DNA from: Opitutia bacterium Tous-C4FEB | GTDB taxonomy: Bacteria; Verrucomicrobiota; Verrucomicrobiia; Opitutales; Opitutaceae | Direction of reading: 5' to 3' | Length of the DNA stretch: 54,812 nucleotides | NCBI GenBank assembly: GCA_002304445.1 | Contig: NEVA01000022.1 | Coordinates: 1 to 54,812 of the forward strand | Part shown: piece after piece, positions 17,938 through 26,598 of the stretch | How the letters are laid out: each line of letters opens with the position of its first letter | Position numbering within the stretch: position 1 is the first letter of the stretch | The notes under the pieces: generated by a model | The model's database searches: none | What the model saw: the letters and a program-made list of their open reading frames with translations, nothing else | Told to the model about the DNA's origin: nothing | Program-made: the position numbers and the translations under genes

Positions 17938-20168
17938 GGTTTCGCAGCGATGTGGTATTCGATGCGCAGTTCCCCGCGCACGGGCACCAGGAGTTCCTTC
18001 CCTTCACCGGCACTGCGGACGATGGGCTCGGAGGGCAGACGCACGCGAAGGTGCTTGCCGACTTCCCACTCATGGGCACCGCGTGGCTCGATGATTTTGT
18101 CTAGGGCCACCCGGAAGTGCATGGCCGCCGGAGGCGCGGCGGGGAACTTCAGGGTCCGTTCGATAAACACCCTCCCAGCTGCGTCACGGCGTTCGATGAA
18201 GAAATCCTCCACAGAAAAGCCATCCACGGAATAGCGAAGCGTGGGACGTTGCTGGGCGTCGAGCGAGTAGCCCGTGAACGAATGCGGCGATGGGCCCGGC
18301 GTGGCATCGAGCGCCGGCCATCCGGCCTCTGGAGAGGCGAGCACCGCAAACGCAGGCCCGGGCGGGAAAGTAGTGATGTCCTTGCCCAGAATGCGCGCCT
18401 GACCCGAACCCTGGCCGCGCCAGAGGCCAGAGGCCTCGATGAACCCGCCGCTCCAGATTGAGCCAAGCCGCATCTGGCCTGCGTCGAAGGAAAGGTTGAT
18501 GCCGCCGGGATAACCCACGCCGATGCCGCGCTTGCCGACGCCGGGGAACGCTCGCCGGATGATGACCGCCTCATTCGGCACCGAGATGACGAGCGGCTCC
18601 AGCACCAAGCCCTGCGGCTCACGCGCCTCGGGACCGCGCTCAAGATATTGCCAGAGCACATCGCGCTGCTTGCCGGAGTCGCCGCCGAGCACATTAGGCA
18701 AAGGCGATTTGCCGTCTGGCCAAAAGCTCGGCATGATGGTGAGCGGCGAGAATTGCTGCGGATTGGCGAGGAAATGGTGAAACCAGTTTTCCTCCAGCCG
18801 CTCGGTCATGGTCGTCAAGTCCAGCGCGCGGATGGGCGCGGCGCTCTTCCCTCGGAAGGTGTGGCAGGCGATGCAATTGAACGCCTTGCTGCCGGCGAGT
18901 TCGCGTCCGATCTCGTGCGGCTTGTCGCGCTTGGCGACGCGCGTAAACTCCGCAGAGGGTAAGGTGTCGAGCTGCTTCAGCCAATTGGCGAAGCGCTCGG
19001 CGTTGGCCGCGCCAAACTTCGGCATCCGCGTATTGAGATAGGGCCGCGCCGACGCGCCGTTCACGACCACCTCGTGGAGCCAGTCGCGCTTGAGCTTCGC
19101 GCCGATGCCGGTGAGCGATGGTGGCAGGCGGCCTTGGTCGCCGAGATTTTCGTCCTGGCTGGTGAAGTAGGCGTTGCGATTCGCGGGCACACCGCCGAGT
19201 TCGCCGCGCTCGTGGCAAGCGAGGCAGTTCAAACGGGTGAGTGAAAGCTCGACGTTTTCGGCGACACTCAACGGCTCCGCCGGCGGAGCGAGCGCGGCGC
19301 GCACCGCCGTGCGTTGCGCGTCCGATAGCGAATACTGCGGCCACGCGCCGGGCTGGGGCGACAGGCACCCGCGCTCGGCGCGGACCTGGTCCAACGCCGC
19401 GAGGGACGGCATCGCGCGCGGTCCGTCGACGGTGTGACACGCATCGCAGCGATGGTGGGTGAACAGCATCTGGCCGCGCGTGGCGAGTTGCGGATCGGGA
19501 TGGAAGGCGGGCGGAGGCTCCGCTTGGTCACGCAGGAGATAGCTCGCGATGTCCACCGCCTCGAAGTGGTCGAGCTTCGCATCCGGCATTCGACCGCCGG
19601 GCCGAACCGTCAGCGGGTCCTCGAGAAATTTTGCGAGGCTGGCGAGGGAGTACTTCTCCGCCACCGGCCCGAGCGGCACCGAGTCCGCGAGCGGTGTCTC
19701 CGGCGAGTGGCACGCGACGCAACCGACAGAGTGATACAGCTTCCGCCCGCGCTCGACGGCCGGGGGAGCGGGCCGCGTGAAGGTCTGCGCCGCGCCGCCG
19801 AGCGTGGCGAGGTAATGCGCGAGCGCGTCCGCCGTGGCGGTGCGTTCGGCCGCCGGCAAATGGCCGAGCACAGCGGGCATCGTGGTGCCGGGCTTGGTGG
19901 CGGTAGGGTTGGCGATGAATTCGCGCAGATGCGCGCCGTGCGCCCGCGCGCCGACGGCGGAGAGGTCCGGGCCGGGCTTCGCCGCCAAATCCGCGCGCGT
20001 CGTGGCGTGACACGCCGCACAACTGAGTTCGCTGATCAGCACCGCGCCGGCGATTCTGGGCGATACCTGCTCAGGCCGCGCCAACCCGCCGATGAACGGC
20101 GGCTCCGCGCTGGCACCGCTCGTGGTGAACGGAAGCGCGGCGACGATGATGGCGATGAGCGGCTGCAT
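17934..20168 (-). CDS. Five-heme c-type cytochrome, secreted
   Basis: A 744-residue exported protein. The signal peptide MQPLIAIIVAALPFTTSGAS is followed by five CxxCH heme c motifs: CAACH (50-54), CVACH (150-154), CDACH (241-245), CLACH (315-319) and CIACH (432-436). Segments PGTTMPAV, PGGRMPDAKL and NTRMPKF contain methionines able to act as axial ligands. Residues from about 480 to the end are a heme-free beta-rich domain of unknown fold. It most likely carries electrons away from the neighbouring propeller enzyme in the periplasm. The start at 20168 was chosen for its signal peptide; an ATG at 20231 lies inside the previous gene. It overlaps the propeller gene by ATGA. Confidence 0.88.
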   Translation of the reverse strand: MQPLIAIIVAALPFTTSGASAEPPFIGGLARPEQVSPRIAGAVLISELSCAACHATTRADLAAKPGPDLSAVGARAHGAHLREFIANPTATKPGTTMPAVLGHLPAAERTATADALAHYLATLGGAAQTFTRPAPPAVERGRKLYHSVGCVACHSPETPLADSVPLGPVAEKYSLASLAKFLEDPLTVRPGGRMPDAKLDHFEAVDIASYLLRDQAEPPPAFHPDPQLATRGQMLFTHHRCDACHTVDGPRAMPSLAALDQVRAERGCLSPQPGAWPQYSLSDAQRTAVRAALAPPAEPLSVAENVELSLTRLNCLACHERGELGGVPANRNAYFTSQDENLGDQGRLPPSLTGIGAKLKRDWLHEVVVNGASARPYLNTRMPKFGAANAERFANWLKQLDTLPSAEFTRVAKRDKPHEIGRELAGSKAFNCIACHTFRGKSAAPIRALDLTTMTERLEENWFHHFLANPQQFSPLTIMPSFWPDGKSPLPNVLGGDSGKQRDVLWQYLERGPEAREPQGLVLEPLVISVPNEAVIIRRAFPGVGKRGIGVGYPGGINLSFDAGQMRLGSIWSGGFIEASGLWRGQGSGQARILGKDITTFPPGPAFAVLASPEAGWPALDATPGPSPHSFTGYSLDAQQRPTLRYSVDGFSVEDFFIERRDAAGRVFIERTLKFPAAPPAAMHFRVALDKIIEPRGAHEWEVGKHLRVRLPSEPIVRSAGEGKELLVPVRGELRIEYHIAAKP

Positions 20169-20178
20169 ATTCACTTGG

Positions 20179-22011
20179 TCACTGAGCCGGCTCCCAGATT
20201 TTAATGAGCAAGTCCTGCAACGCGGGATCATGCTCCTTCAGCTCGGCGCGGACGAAGGGATAGAAATCGTTTCGATAGAAAAACGCCTCCGTGCCCTCAG
20301 CGAAGTATTCCTTGTGATTGGTCAGGCCGTAGTGCTTCACCCTTTTGCCCGTGTGGGCGAGGACGTTTTCGTAATTGCCCGCCGCCTTTGCCTTCTCGAA
20401 AGCCGCGATAATCTCCGGGTGGTCGAAACTCAGGATCTGATCGTGATACGCGTGGGCCAGCTCGTGGAGAACCACGGCGGGGTGCTTGAGCATCTGCTCG
20501 CGCGAGAGCAGGTCGCGCGCCTGCGGGATATGTACCTTGCTCGTGAGGCGCGGGTCATGGCGGTTCGCCACCAGCCAGTCGCGGCTCGGATGGTATTGTT
20601 TGGACTTCAGCGTCGGGTGGCTGTGCTCGATCCAGATTTCCAGCGTCTGCATTTTCACCAACGGCCCCGCGGGGATGAAGATTTTGATGCGCTGCAAATG
20701 GTTCGCGAGCATCGCCAGCGCCTTCGCGCCTTCCTCGCGATGCTCGCCATCAATCAGCGTCGGCTCGATGTGAACCTTCCAGCCCTCGATGTCGCGCACG
20801 ACGGGATCGAAGCGCACGGCGCCCGTTGGCTTTGATTCGGATGGCTTCTCCAAGGGCTGCGGGGTGGCGTTGGCCGCATCGCTGCGGGCCTGCGCTTGCT
20901 GTCGGATCAGGGCTTTCAACTTCGCCAGCCGCTCGGGCCAAACGAACGCCGGCGCCTTCGCCGGGTCATAGCCCACCATGTGACCCGTGAGGCGCGTGGT
21001 GGGTTTGGTGTACTTCAACTCAGTGTCACCAAAGACCTCTCTGCAGATAGCGGCGAGGCCGGGATCGTATTCGAGCAGCTCGGCGCGCGTGTTGACGTGA
21101 TTGTGGTCGTGGTCGTTCTCCCGGTTGTCATCAAACCAGCTCTGCACGCCCTCCGCGAAATACTCGTAATGATTCACGCTCGCGTATTTGCCCTTCCATA
21201 ACCCGGCCTTCATCGCGTCGTCGTAGGCGGCCTTGACGCGTGCGTCGAACGTCGGGTCCACGTTCGACAAGCCGCGCAGGTGCATGTTATGGGCGAATTC
21301 GTGGATGAGGATGTTCTCCTTCGCGTAAGGATCGCCGACGTAAGCGAGCAGGTTTTCCTCAGCGCAGGAACAGAACGGATCCCGCTCGCTGCCGCCCATG
21401 CCGCGCGCGCGCGCATCGCGGTAATCGCGGGCGGGAACGCCGGGGAAATCCGGCACAGGAGTCGCCGCCATCCATTGCCACTCCGGCTGGTCGCAGGTGA
21501 ACTCGTTCCACGCGAGGATGGAGAGGCGCGCGCCACTTTGTATCATCGCGGCGCGCACGTCAGGGCGTTTGGCCAGCATCAAGTCCACGAGATAGGCGGC
21601 TTCCTTGAGCGCGTAGGGGTTCACCGTGGCCGATGCCACGATCGGAAAACCGCCCGCGCTCACCCGTTGCGTGTAGAACGCCGGCACGCCGTCCTTGTCC
21701 GGCGGATCAAAACGAACCCCCTGCACCGGCACCTGGCTGGTGACGACGCGCTCGGCCTGGTCGTCGCGGCCAACGATGGTGAAGCGGTGGCCGAGCGTGG
21801 TTGGGATGACGGTGTTCGCACCCGGCGCGACGGAGCCGTGCGGCACGCGCTCGTTTTCGCTCTTGAGCCAGAACACGTCCGCGGCCTGCTGGCTGCCGTT
21901 GATGATCTGGAGCCGAGGGCGAGCCGTTTGGCTTGGGTTGCTCGGTGCGGCCGAGCGTGTCGTGCAAACTCCACTGAGGAGCAGGAGGAGCGCGATACCG
22001 ATGGATTTCAT
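20179..22011 (-). CDS. Secreted VHL-like domain protein with two metallopeptidase domains
   Basis: A 610-residue exported protein (signal 1-20). Residues 33 to about 95 (LQIINGSQQAADVFWLK, then HRFTIVGRDD) resemble the beta domain of the von Hippel-Lindau protein. Two zinc-peptidase-like domains follow. The first has HEFAH (237-241) and NHYEYFAEG (280-288); the second has HELAH (516-520) and NHKEYFAEG (565-573). Each also carries D-P-x-L (EYDPGLAAI and EHDPALQDL), so the two halves are tandem copies. HExxH plus a distal E is the gluzincin-type zinc site. CSC at 214-216 lies near the first site. The likely role is cleavage of an extracellular protein. It sits between a sulfatase and the five-heme gene with gaps of 24 and 10 bases. 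Confidence 0.78.
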   Translation of the reverse strand: MKSIGIALLLLLSGVCTTRSAAPSNPSQTARPRLQIINGSQQAADVFWLKSENERVPHGSVAPGANTVIPTTLGHRFTIVGRDDQAERVVTSQVPVQGVRFDPPDKDGVPAFYTQRVSAGGFPIVASATVNPYALKEAAYLVDLMLAKRPDVRAAMIQSGARLSILAWNEFTCDQPEWQWMAATPVPDFPGVPARDYRDARARGMGGSERDPFCSCAEENLLAYVGDPYAKENILIHEFAHNMHLRGLSNVDPTFDARVKAAYDDAMKAGLWKGKYASVNHYEYFAEGVQSWFDDNRENDHDHNHVNTRAELLEYDPGLAAICREVFGDTELKYTKPTTRLTGHMVGYDPAKAPAFVWPERLAKLKALIRQQAQARSDAANATPQPLEKPSESKPTGAVRFDPVVRDIEGWKVHIEPTLIDGEHREEGAKALAMLANHLQRIKIFIPAGPLVKMQTLEIWIEHSHPTLKSKQYHPSRDWLVANRHDPRLTSKVHIPQARDLLSREQMLKHPAVVLHELAHAYHDQILSFDHPEIIAAFEKAKAAGNYENVLAHTGKRVKHYGLTNHKEYFAEGTEAFFYRNDFYPFVRAELKEHDPALQDLLIKIWEPAQ

Positions 22012-22035
22012 GAATTTTGTGGAAGGGGTCGGAGA

Positions 22036-23418
22036 TTACTTCGCCGCTTTGCGAACCGGCAGCCGCGCGTCGGTTTGCCGCAGCCACGCATCAAGCTTGT
22101 CCTTGAGCCGCCGGACAATTTCCGGGTGTTGTTGAGACAGGTTCTCTTCCTCGCCGATGTCGCTGGAGAGTCGATAGAGTTCGAGCTCACCGTTGTCGTA
22201 GTAGGTGATGAGCTTGAAATCCCCTGCACGCATCGCGCTGCCGAGACGGTTTTTCTTGTGGAAGGCGTAGTTGGGGTAGTGGAAGAAGATGGCGTCGCGG
22301 TCGAAGCCTGGTTTTTGCTCGAACAAAGTGATCAGACTGCGCCCATCCAAAGTGCTGCCAGGAGCCGGCTGCAGGCCGGCGGCTTCGAGCAGCGTGGGGT
22401 GGCAGTCCGTACTGATGACTGGGGTGGCGCAAATGGACCCGGTCGGCACCCTGCCCGGCCAGCGGACGATCCACGGCACGCGAAGGCCGCCCTCATAGAG
22501 CGTTCCCTTGAAGCCGCGCAGCGGCCGGTTGTCGCCGCTGTATCCACCATTGTCGGACTTAAAGAGGATCAGCGTGTTGTCGCGCAGCCCCGCTTCATCG
22601 AGTTGCTTGAGGAAGCCCCCGATGGCGGCATCCATACCCTCGATCATTGCAGCGTAAACCGGATCTTTCACCTCTTTGCCCTGCCGGTATTTCGCGATCA
22701 GCTCGGCGGGCGCCTGCATCGGGTAATGAACGGAGTAAGGCCACCAATTCAAAAAGAACGGACGGTCACGGTTGCTGCTAACAAAGTTCATCGCCTCGTC
22801 GGCCAGCCGCGACGGCAAATATTCCCCCGCTGCGCCATCCTTGAGGGTGGAGTTTCGATACGGTGAAAAGTAGCTGGGCGGGCCTCCGCTCGAGTTGCCT
22901 CCAACATTCACGTCGAAGCCCTGCTTCTCGGGATAGAGCTCGCGCTGATCGAGCTGCTCGCTACCGCGCGGGTTGACATACGAAAGATGCCACTTGCCGA
23001 CGTGACCGGTGGCGTAGCCGGCCGCGGACAAGCGCTCGGCGATGGTCGTGTAGGAAAGCGCGAGATTCCGGACGGTTTCGGGCTCCTGCAGATCGGAGCC
23101 GGGCAGCGAGAATCCGTCCGGATTACCCGGGGCATGATTGGTGAGCCGCAATCGCGCCGGGGCCAGACCGGTCATCATCGCGGCGCGGGTAGGCGAGCAG
23201 ACGGGAGCTGCGGCATAGGCATCCGTAAACCGCATACCCTCCGCGGCCAACTGGTCGAGGAACGGTGTGTCGATCTGCTCGTTGCCGTAGCAATGAAGAT
23301 CCCGCCAGCCGAGATCATCAGCCATGATGACAACAATGTTCGGCTTGGGCGCAGCGCACAGGGTGATGCCCAGCGTGCAGAGCCACAGGCCGAAAAGTGG
23401 GTAAATGGTTTTCATCAT
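22036..23418 (-). CDS. Secreted sulfatase (S1 family)
   Basis: A 460-residue exported sulfatase with a signal peptide ending near residue 22. The metal site is VIMADDLGWRD, and the formylglycine cysteine is C74 in CSPTR. GKWHLS, the second metal site LFKSDNGG and the end MRAGDFKLI and LYRLSSDIGEEENL complete the fold. The length and the GWRDLHCYG start resemble arylsulfatases common in marine Verrucomicrobiota. It is in the train, 43 bases after TonB receptor 1 and 24 before the metallopeptidase gene. The substrate is unknown. Confidence 0.95.
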   Translation of the reverse strand: MMKTIYPLFGLWLCTLGITLCAAPKPNIVVIMADDLGWRDLHCYGNEQIDTPFLDQLAAEGMRFTDAYAAAPVCSPTRAAMMTGLAPARLRLTNHAPGNPDGFSLPGSDLQEPETVRNLALSYTTIAERLSAAGYATGHVGKWHLSYVNPRGSEQLDQRELYPEKQGFDVNVGGNSSGGPPSYFSPYRNSTLKDGAAGEYLPSRLADEAMNFVSSNRDRPFFLNWWPYSVHYPMQAPAELIAKYRQGKEVKDPVYAAMIEGMDAAIGGFLKQLDEAGLRDNTLILFKSDNGGYSGDNRPLRGFKGTLYEGGLRVPWIVRWPGRVPTGSICATPVISTDCHPTLLEAAGLQPAPGSTLDGRSLITLFEQKPGFDRDAIFFHYPNYAFHKKNRLGSAMRAGDFKLITYYDNGELELYRLSSDIGEEENLSQQHPEIVRRLKDKLDAWLRQTDARLPVRKAAK

Positions 23419-23461
23419 GCGAGGACAGATGGCGGGATAGACAGGGGGCGATTGGCGCCGA

Positions 23462-26400
23462 TCAGAAGGTGCCCTTCACCCCGGCCGTCCACGCCACGCC
23501 AAACTTATTGGTGATTCCAACCTTGGCGTAGCCGGGCGTCTGCGAACCGTAGCGGAGCTGAAGATTATTTACGTCGAGAATGTTGCGGCCATTGAGGAAC
23601 AGCGACAGCCGGCGGTTGAACTGATAGGTGGCGTTCACGTCCATCGTGGTTCGCTTCTCCTGAGCGTTGCGCGCATCCGGTCCCATGGTCGGCACGCTGC
23701 CAAATGACTGTTCTCCGCGGGCGTTCCACTTGAGCATGACGGTGACGGGATTTCGCGTGAAGGTGCCGCCCCAGTTGACGTTTTCGGGGATGAAACTCCC
23801 GAACGCCGCGGTGCGGCTGCCCATGAGCTTCAGTTTCGTGGCGTTGGCGAAGACGGAGAAATGCCGGCCCCATTTGCCCAGTGACTGGAGGGACTGGCGG
23901 ACGTTGAACTCGATCCCGTCCACGCGCGCATCGCCGCCGTTGACCGTAGTGGTGAGCATCCAGCCGACGTATTCCGGCTCGATGCCGAGTGCCTCTAGGT
24001 CCGCCGCGGTGGCTAGCGTCACGCGGTTATCAAAGAAGCCGGCGATATCCTTGCGAAATGCGCCGACACTCCATACGCCGCCGGTGTCGGTGTAGTATTC
24101 GGCGGAGAGGTCGAAGTTGTCCGCCTTCCACGGTTGGAGTGCCGGATTGCTGACGTTGAGCGAACCGCGAAGGACGGACGGATCCGCGCCCTCGGCGACG
24201 TCATTTTCAGTGACGGTCGTATTGGGAATGAGGTTGCCGTAGTCGGGCTTGCCGTAGGTCAGCGCATAGGCGGCGCGGAACAAGAGGTTGGCTGTGGCGT
24301 TGTAGGTGAGATGGACGCTGGGATAGTAGTCTTGGTAGCCGCCGTTGGTGCCCTGACCGAGTTCGGTGCGGACTAGGCGCAAATCCTCCATCGAGCCGAC
24401 GGCGCCGGCCTCGGGGCGGCGGAGGCGGACGCCCGCGGCATCGCGGGCGAAGGCCCCGGACGCGGTACGGACAAAGGCGTTGCCGGGCTCAAAGAGCGGG
24501 CCCTGCGCCTTGGTGTGGATCCGCTCGAAGCGCACACCCGCGAGCGCGTTCAGCCGGTTGTTGAGGAGCTTCGCCTCACCCTGAAGGTAAATGCCCGTGG
24601 TGATTTCCTTGAATGTCTCCGAGCCGTTGATGCGAGCCTGCTCCGAGGCCACCAGCTGCGCGGCCGTTTGCGTGAAAAGGTTCGGATTTTTCCCCCATGC
24701 CTCGACCATGCGGTTGGGCGAAGCCCAGGGAATAGGCTGCTGGGCCCAGTAGTTGGGGTGGCCGCGGTAAACTTGCATGGCGAACGGCGTGAGTGTGGGG
24801 TCGGCGGGATTGGCCGGATTGTAGGTGTAGCCGAGCGACGCCCGTCGGTGGTCGCGGTCTTGGATACCGAGGAGGCCACCGACCTGTAGGGAGACGGGCA
24901 CTTTGAACAAGCTCAGGCTGCGCTTCACGTTGAGATCTAGCCCGGCCGTGTCGTCGGTGTAATTGCGATACGTGCCGGAGTTTGCGGTGTTGAGGCGGAA
25001 GTTACGCAGGTCGAAGAGGTCGATCTCGCGGTTGTTGGCGTCGAACACGCGGGTGATGCCCGGGCCCTCGGGGCGAATGTCCTCGAAATTCACGCGTACG
25101 CCGGTAGCCGCCAGCAGGCTGCTGCCGAAGCTGTTGAAATGGCCCTTCGCGATGGTGCGACGCCAGGTAATGGACTTCGAGGCGTTAGCGCCGGCGTCGA
25201 TCAACCACTCGGCGCTTTGATAACGGTAGCGCGTGTTGGCGCTGAGAGTCTTCGCGTAGTCGTGGAGAAAATTCGAGCCGAAGCCGGCGGTACCGCGCCC
25301 TGTCGCGCTGCGCGCGAAGTTTTCGCCGAAGGTGAGCGGTACGCCGCCGGCGATCGAGGGCGCCGCAAGGGTGCCGACGCTGGTGGTGCGCTGGAGGTTG
25401 CCGTTCACGTAGCGGTAATAGTTGGCCTGCATGCCGAGTGTGAGGACGGAGTTAGGGGAGACGCGCCAGTCGAGCTTCAGACCGGCCGAGTTGCGGTCGC
25501 GCCATTTGGGCGCTTCGAGCAGCGTGTGGGTCTGGAGATACGGCCGCGACGGAGTGGCGCCGGCGGCGGTGGCGTTCCACGTCGTGTTCACCGTATCTTG
25601 GTTGGTCATCGTGAATGACTGCAGCGCTGTCAGCACGAGGCCGAAGTTCTTGGTGACCGGGAGAGTGTAATCGAAGTCAAAGCCGAGCTTCACCGGGCGC
25701 TCGCGGGTGTCGAAGGGGAACGGCTGCGGGGAGGTCTTTAGATTGTCGCCATGGCCAGAAAAGGTCAGGCGGTAGTTGAGTTGGGCGCGGCTGCGCTCGA
25801 ACGAGTTTTTGCTGACCATGTTCACGTTGCCCGAGAGGCCGCTGGCGGGATTGGCGGGCGTGGGCACCTTGGTTACCTCGATGCGCGAGACGTTGTTGAT
25901 CGAGACCTGGATGAAGTCGAATCCGCGGGAGGAACCGATGCGCGCGGAATTGGCCATGGTGGCGCCGTCAGTCGTCACGTTGGTCAGGGCGCTGCCGAAG
26001 CCGCGGATCGAGACCGCTGTGGGCATCTCGTCCTCGTAGCCGACGGTCACTCCCGGCAGGAAGCGCATAAATTCGGCGATGTTGCCCTCAGGGACGTCGC
26101 CGAAGGCGTCGGTGGAGACGACGTTCTTGATGTTCGGCGCGAAGCGCTGCTCGTTGGTCGCGAGCGCCTCGCCTTCGGTGAGTTTGGAAGCCGTGAGCAC
26201 GAACGGATCGAGTTTCATGACGCGGGATTTGTCCTCAGCAGTCGCCCGACTGGTGAGGCTGATGTCGCGCACGACGGCTTGGCCCGGCGCGAGCGACAGT
26301 GCGATCTGCTGCGGATCGAGTCCGGAATAAAACGTTTCCAGAATCACCGTGCCGCTGGGGACCCCGGCGAGCCGGAAGATTCCGTAGCTGTCGGTGAACG

Positions 26401-26572
26401 CCATGAGATCGGTGCCCTTGACGGTCACGCGGACGTTGAGGAGGTATTGGCCGGTGACTTCGCTCTGCACGCGGCCGGAGACGGCGCCGGGCGTAGTCTG
26501 CGCCTGCGCGCAAGGCACGAAGGCGAGCAACATCGCGGTACACGCTGCCAAAAGGAACGACGGGGTTTTCAT
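23462..26572 (-). CDS. TonB-dependent receptor with carboxypeptidase-regulatory-like domain
   Basis: A 1036-residue outer-membrane receptor. The signal peptide (MKTPSFLLAACTAMLLAFV) is followed by a carboxypeptidase D regulatory-like beta domain at about 30-115 (GAVSGRVQSEVTGQYL, SYGIFRLAGVPSGT). The linker (VMKLDPFVLTASK) probably contains the TonB box. The plug includes FLPGVTVGYED, AVSIRGFGSAL, IEVTKVPTPANP and GLSGNVNMVSK. A 22-strand barrel ends in a C-terminal phenylalanine (GVKGTF). It takes up a large ligand, probably an oligosaccharide or peptide from the substrate of the locus. The ATG at 26572 fits the signal peptide; a GTG at 26602 would overlap the sulfatase end. Confidence 0.92.
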   Translation of the reverse strand: MKTPSFLLAACTAMLLAFVPCAQAQTTPGAVSGRVQSEVTGQYLLNVRVTVKGTDLMAFTDSYGIFRLAGVPSGTVILETFYSGLDPQQIALSLAPGQAVVRDISLTSRATAEDKSRVMKLDPFVLTASKLTEGEALATNEQRFAPNIKNVVSTDAFGDVPEGNIAEFMRFLPGVTVGYEDEMPTAVSIRGFGSALTNVTTDGATMANSARIGSSRGFDFIQVSINNVSRIEVTKVPTPANPASGLSGNVNMVSKNSFERSRAQLNYRLTFSGHGDNLKTSPQPFPFDTRERPVKLGFDFDYTLPVTKNFGLVLTALQSFTMTNQDTVNTTWNATAAGATPSRPYLQTHTLLEAPKWRDRNSAGLKLDWRVSPNSVLTLGMQANYYRYVNGNLQRTTSVGTLAAPSIAGGVPLTFGENFARSATGRGTAGFGSNFLHDYAKTLSANTRYRYQSAEWLIDAGANASKSITWRRTIAKGHFNSFGSSLLAATGVRVNFEDIRPEGPGITRVFDANNREIDLFDLRNFRLNTANSGTYRNYTDDTAGLDLNVKRSLSLFKVPVSLQVGGLLGIQDRDHRRASLGYTYNPANPADPTLTPFAMQVYRGHPNYWAQQPIPWASPNRMVEAWGKNPNLFTQTAAQLVASEQARINGSETFKEITTGIYLQGEAKLLNNRLNALAGVRFERIHTKAQGPLFEPGNAFVRTASGAFARDAAGVRLRRPEAGAVGSMEDLRLVRTELGQGTNGGYQDYYPSVHLTYNATANLLFRAAYALTYGKPDYGNLIPNTTVTENDVAEGADPSVLRGSLNVSNPALQPWKADNFDLSAEYYTDTGGVWSVGAFRKDIAGFFDNRVTLATAADLEALGIEPEYVGWMLTTTVNGGDARVDGIEFNVRQSLQSLGKWGRHFSVFANATKLKLMGSRTAAFGSFIPENVNWGGTFTRNPVTVMLKWNARGEQSFGSVPTMGPDARNAQEKRTTMDVNATYQFNRRLSLFLNGRNILDVNNLQLRYGSQTPGYAKVGITNKFGVAWTAGVKGTF

Positions 26573-26598
26573 GATGAGTGGTAAAACACAAGAGCACT

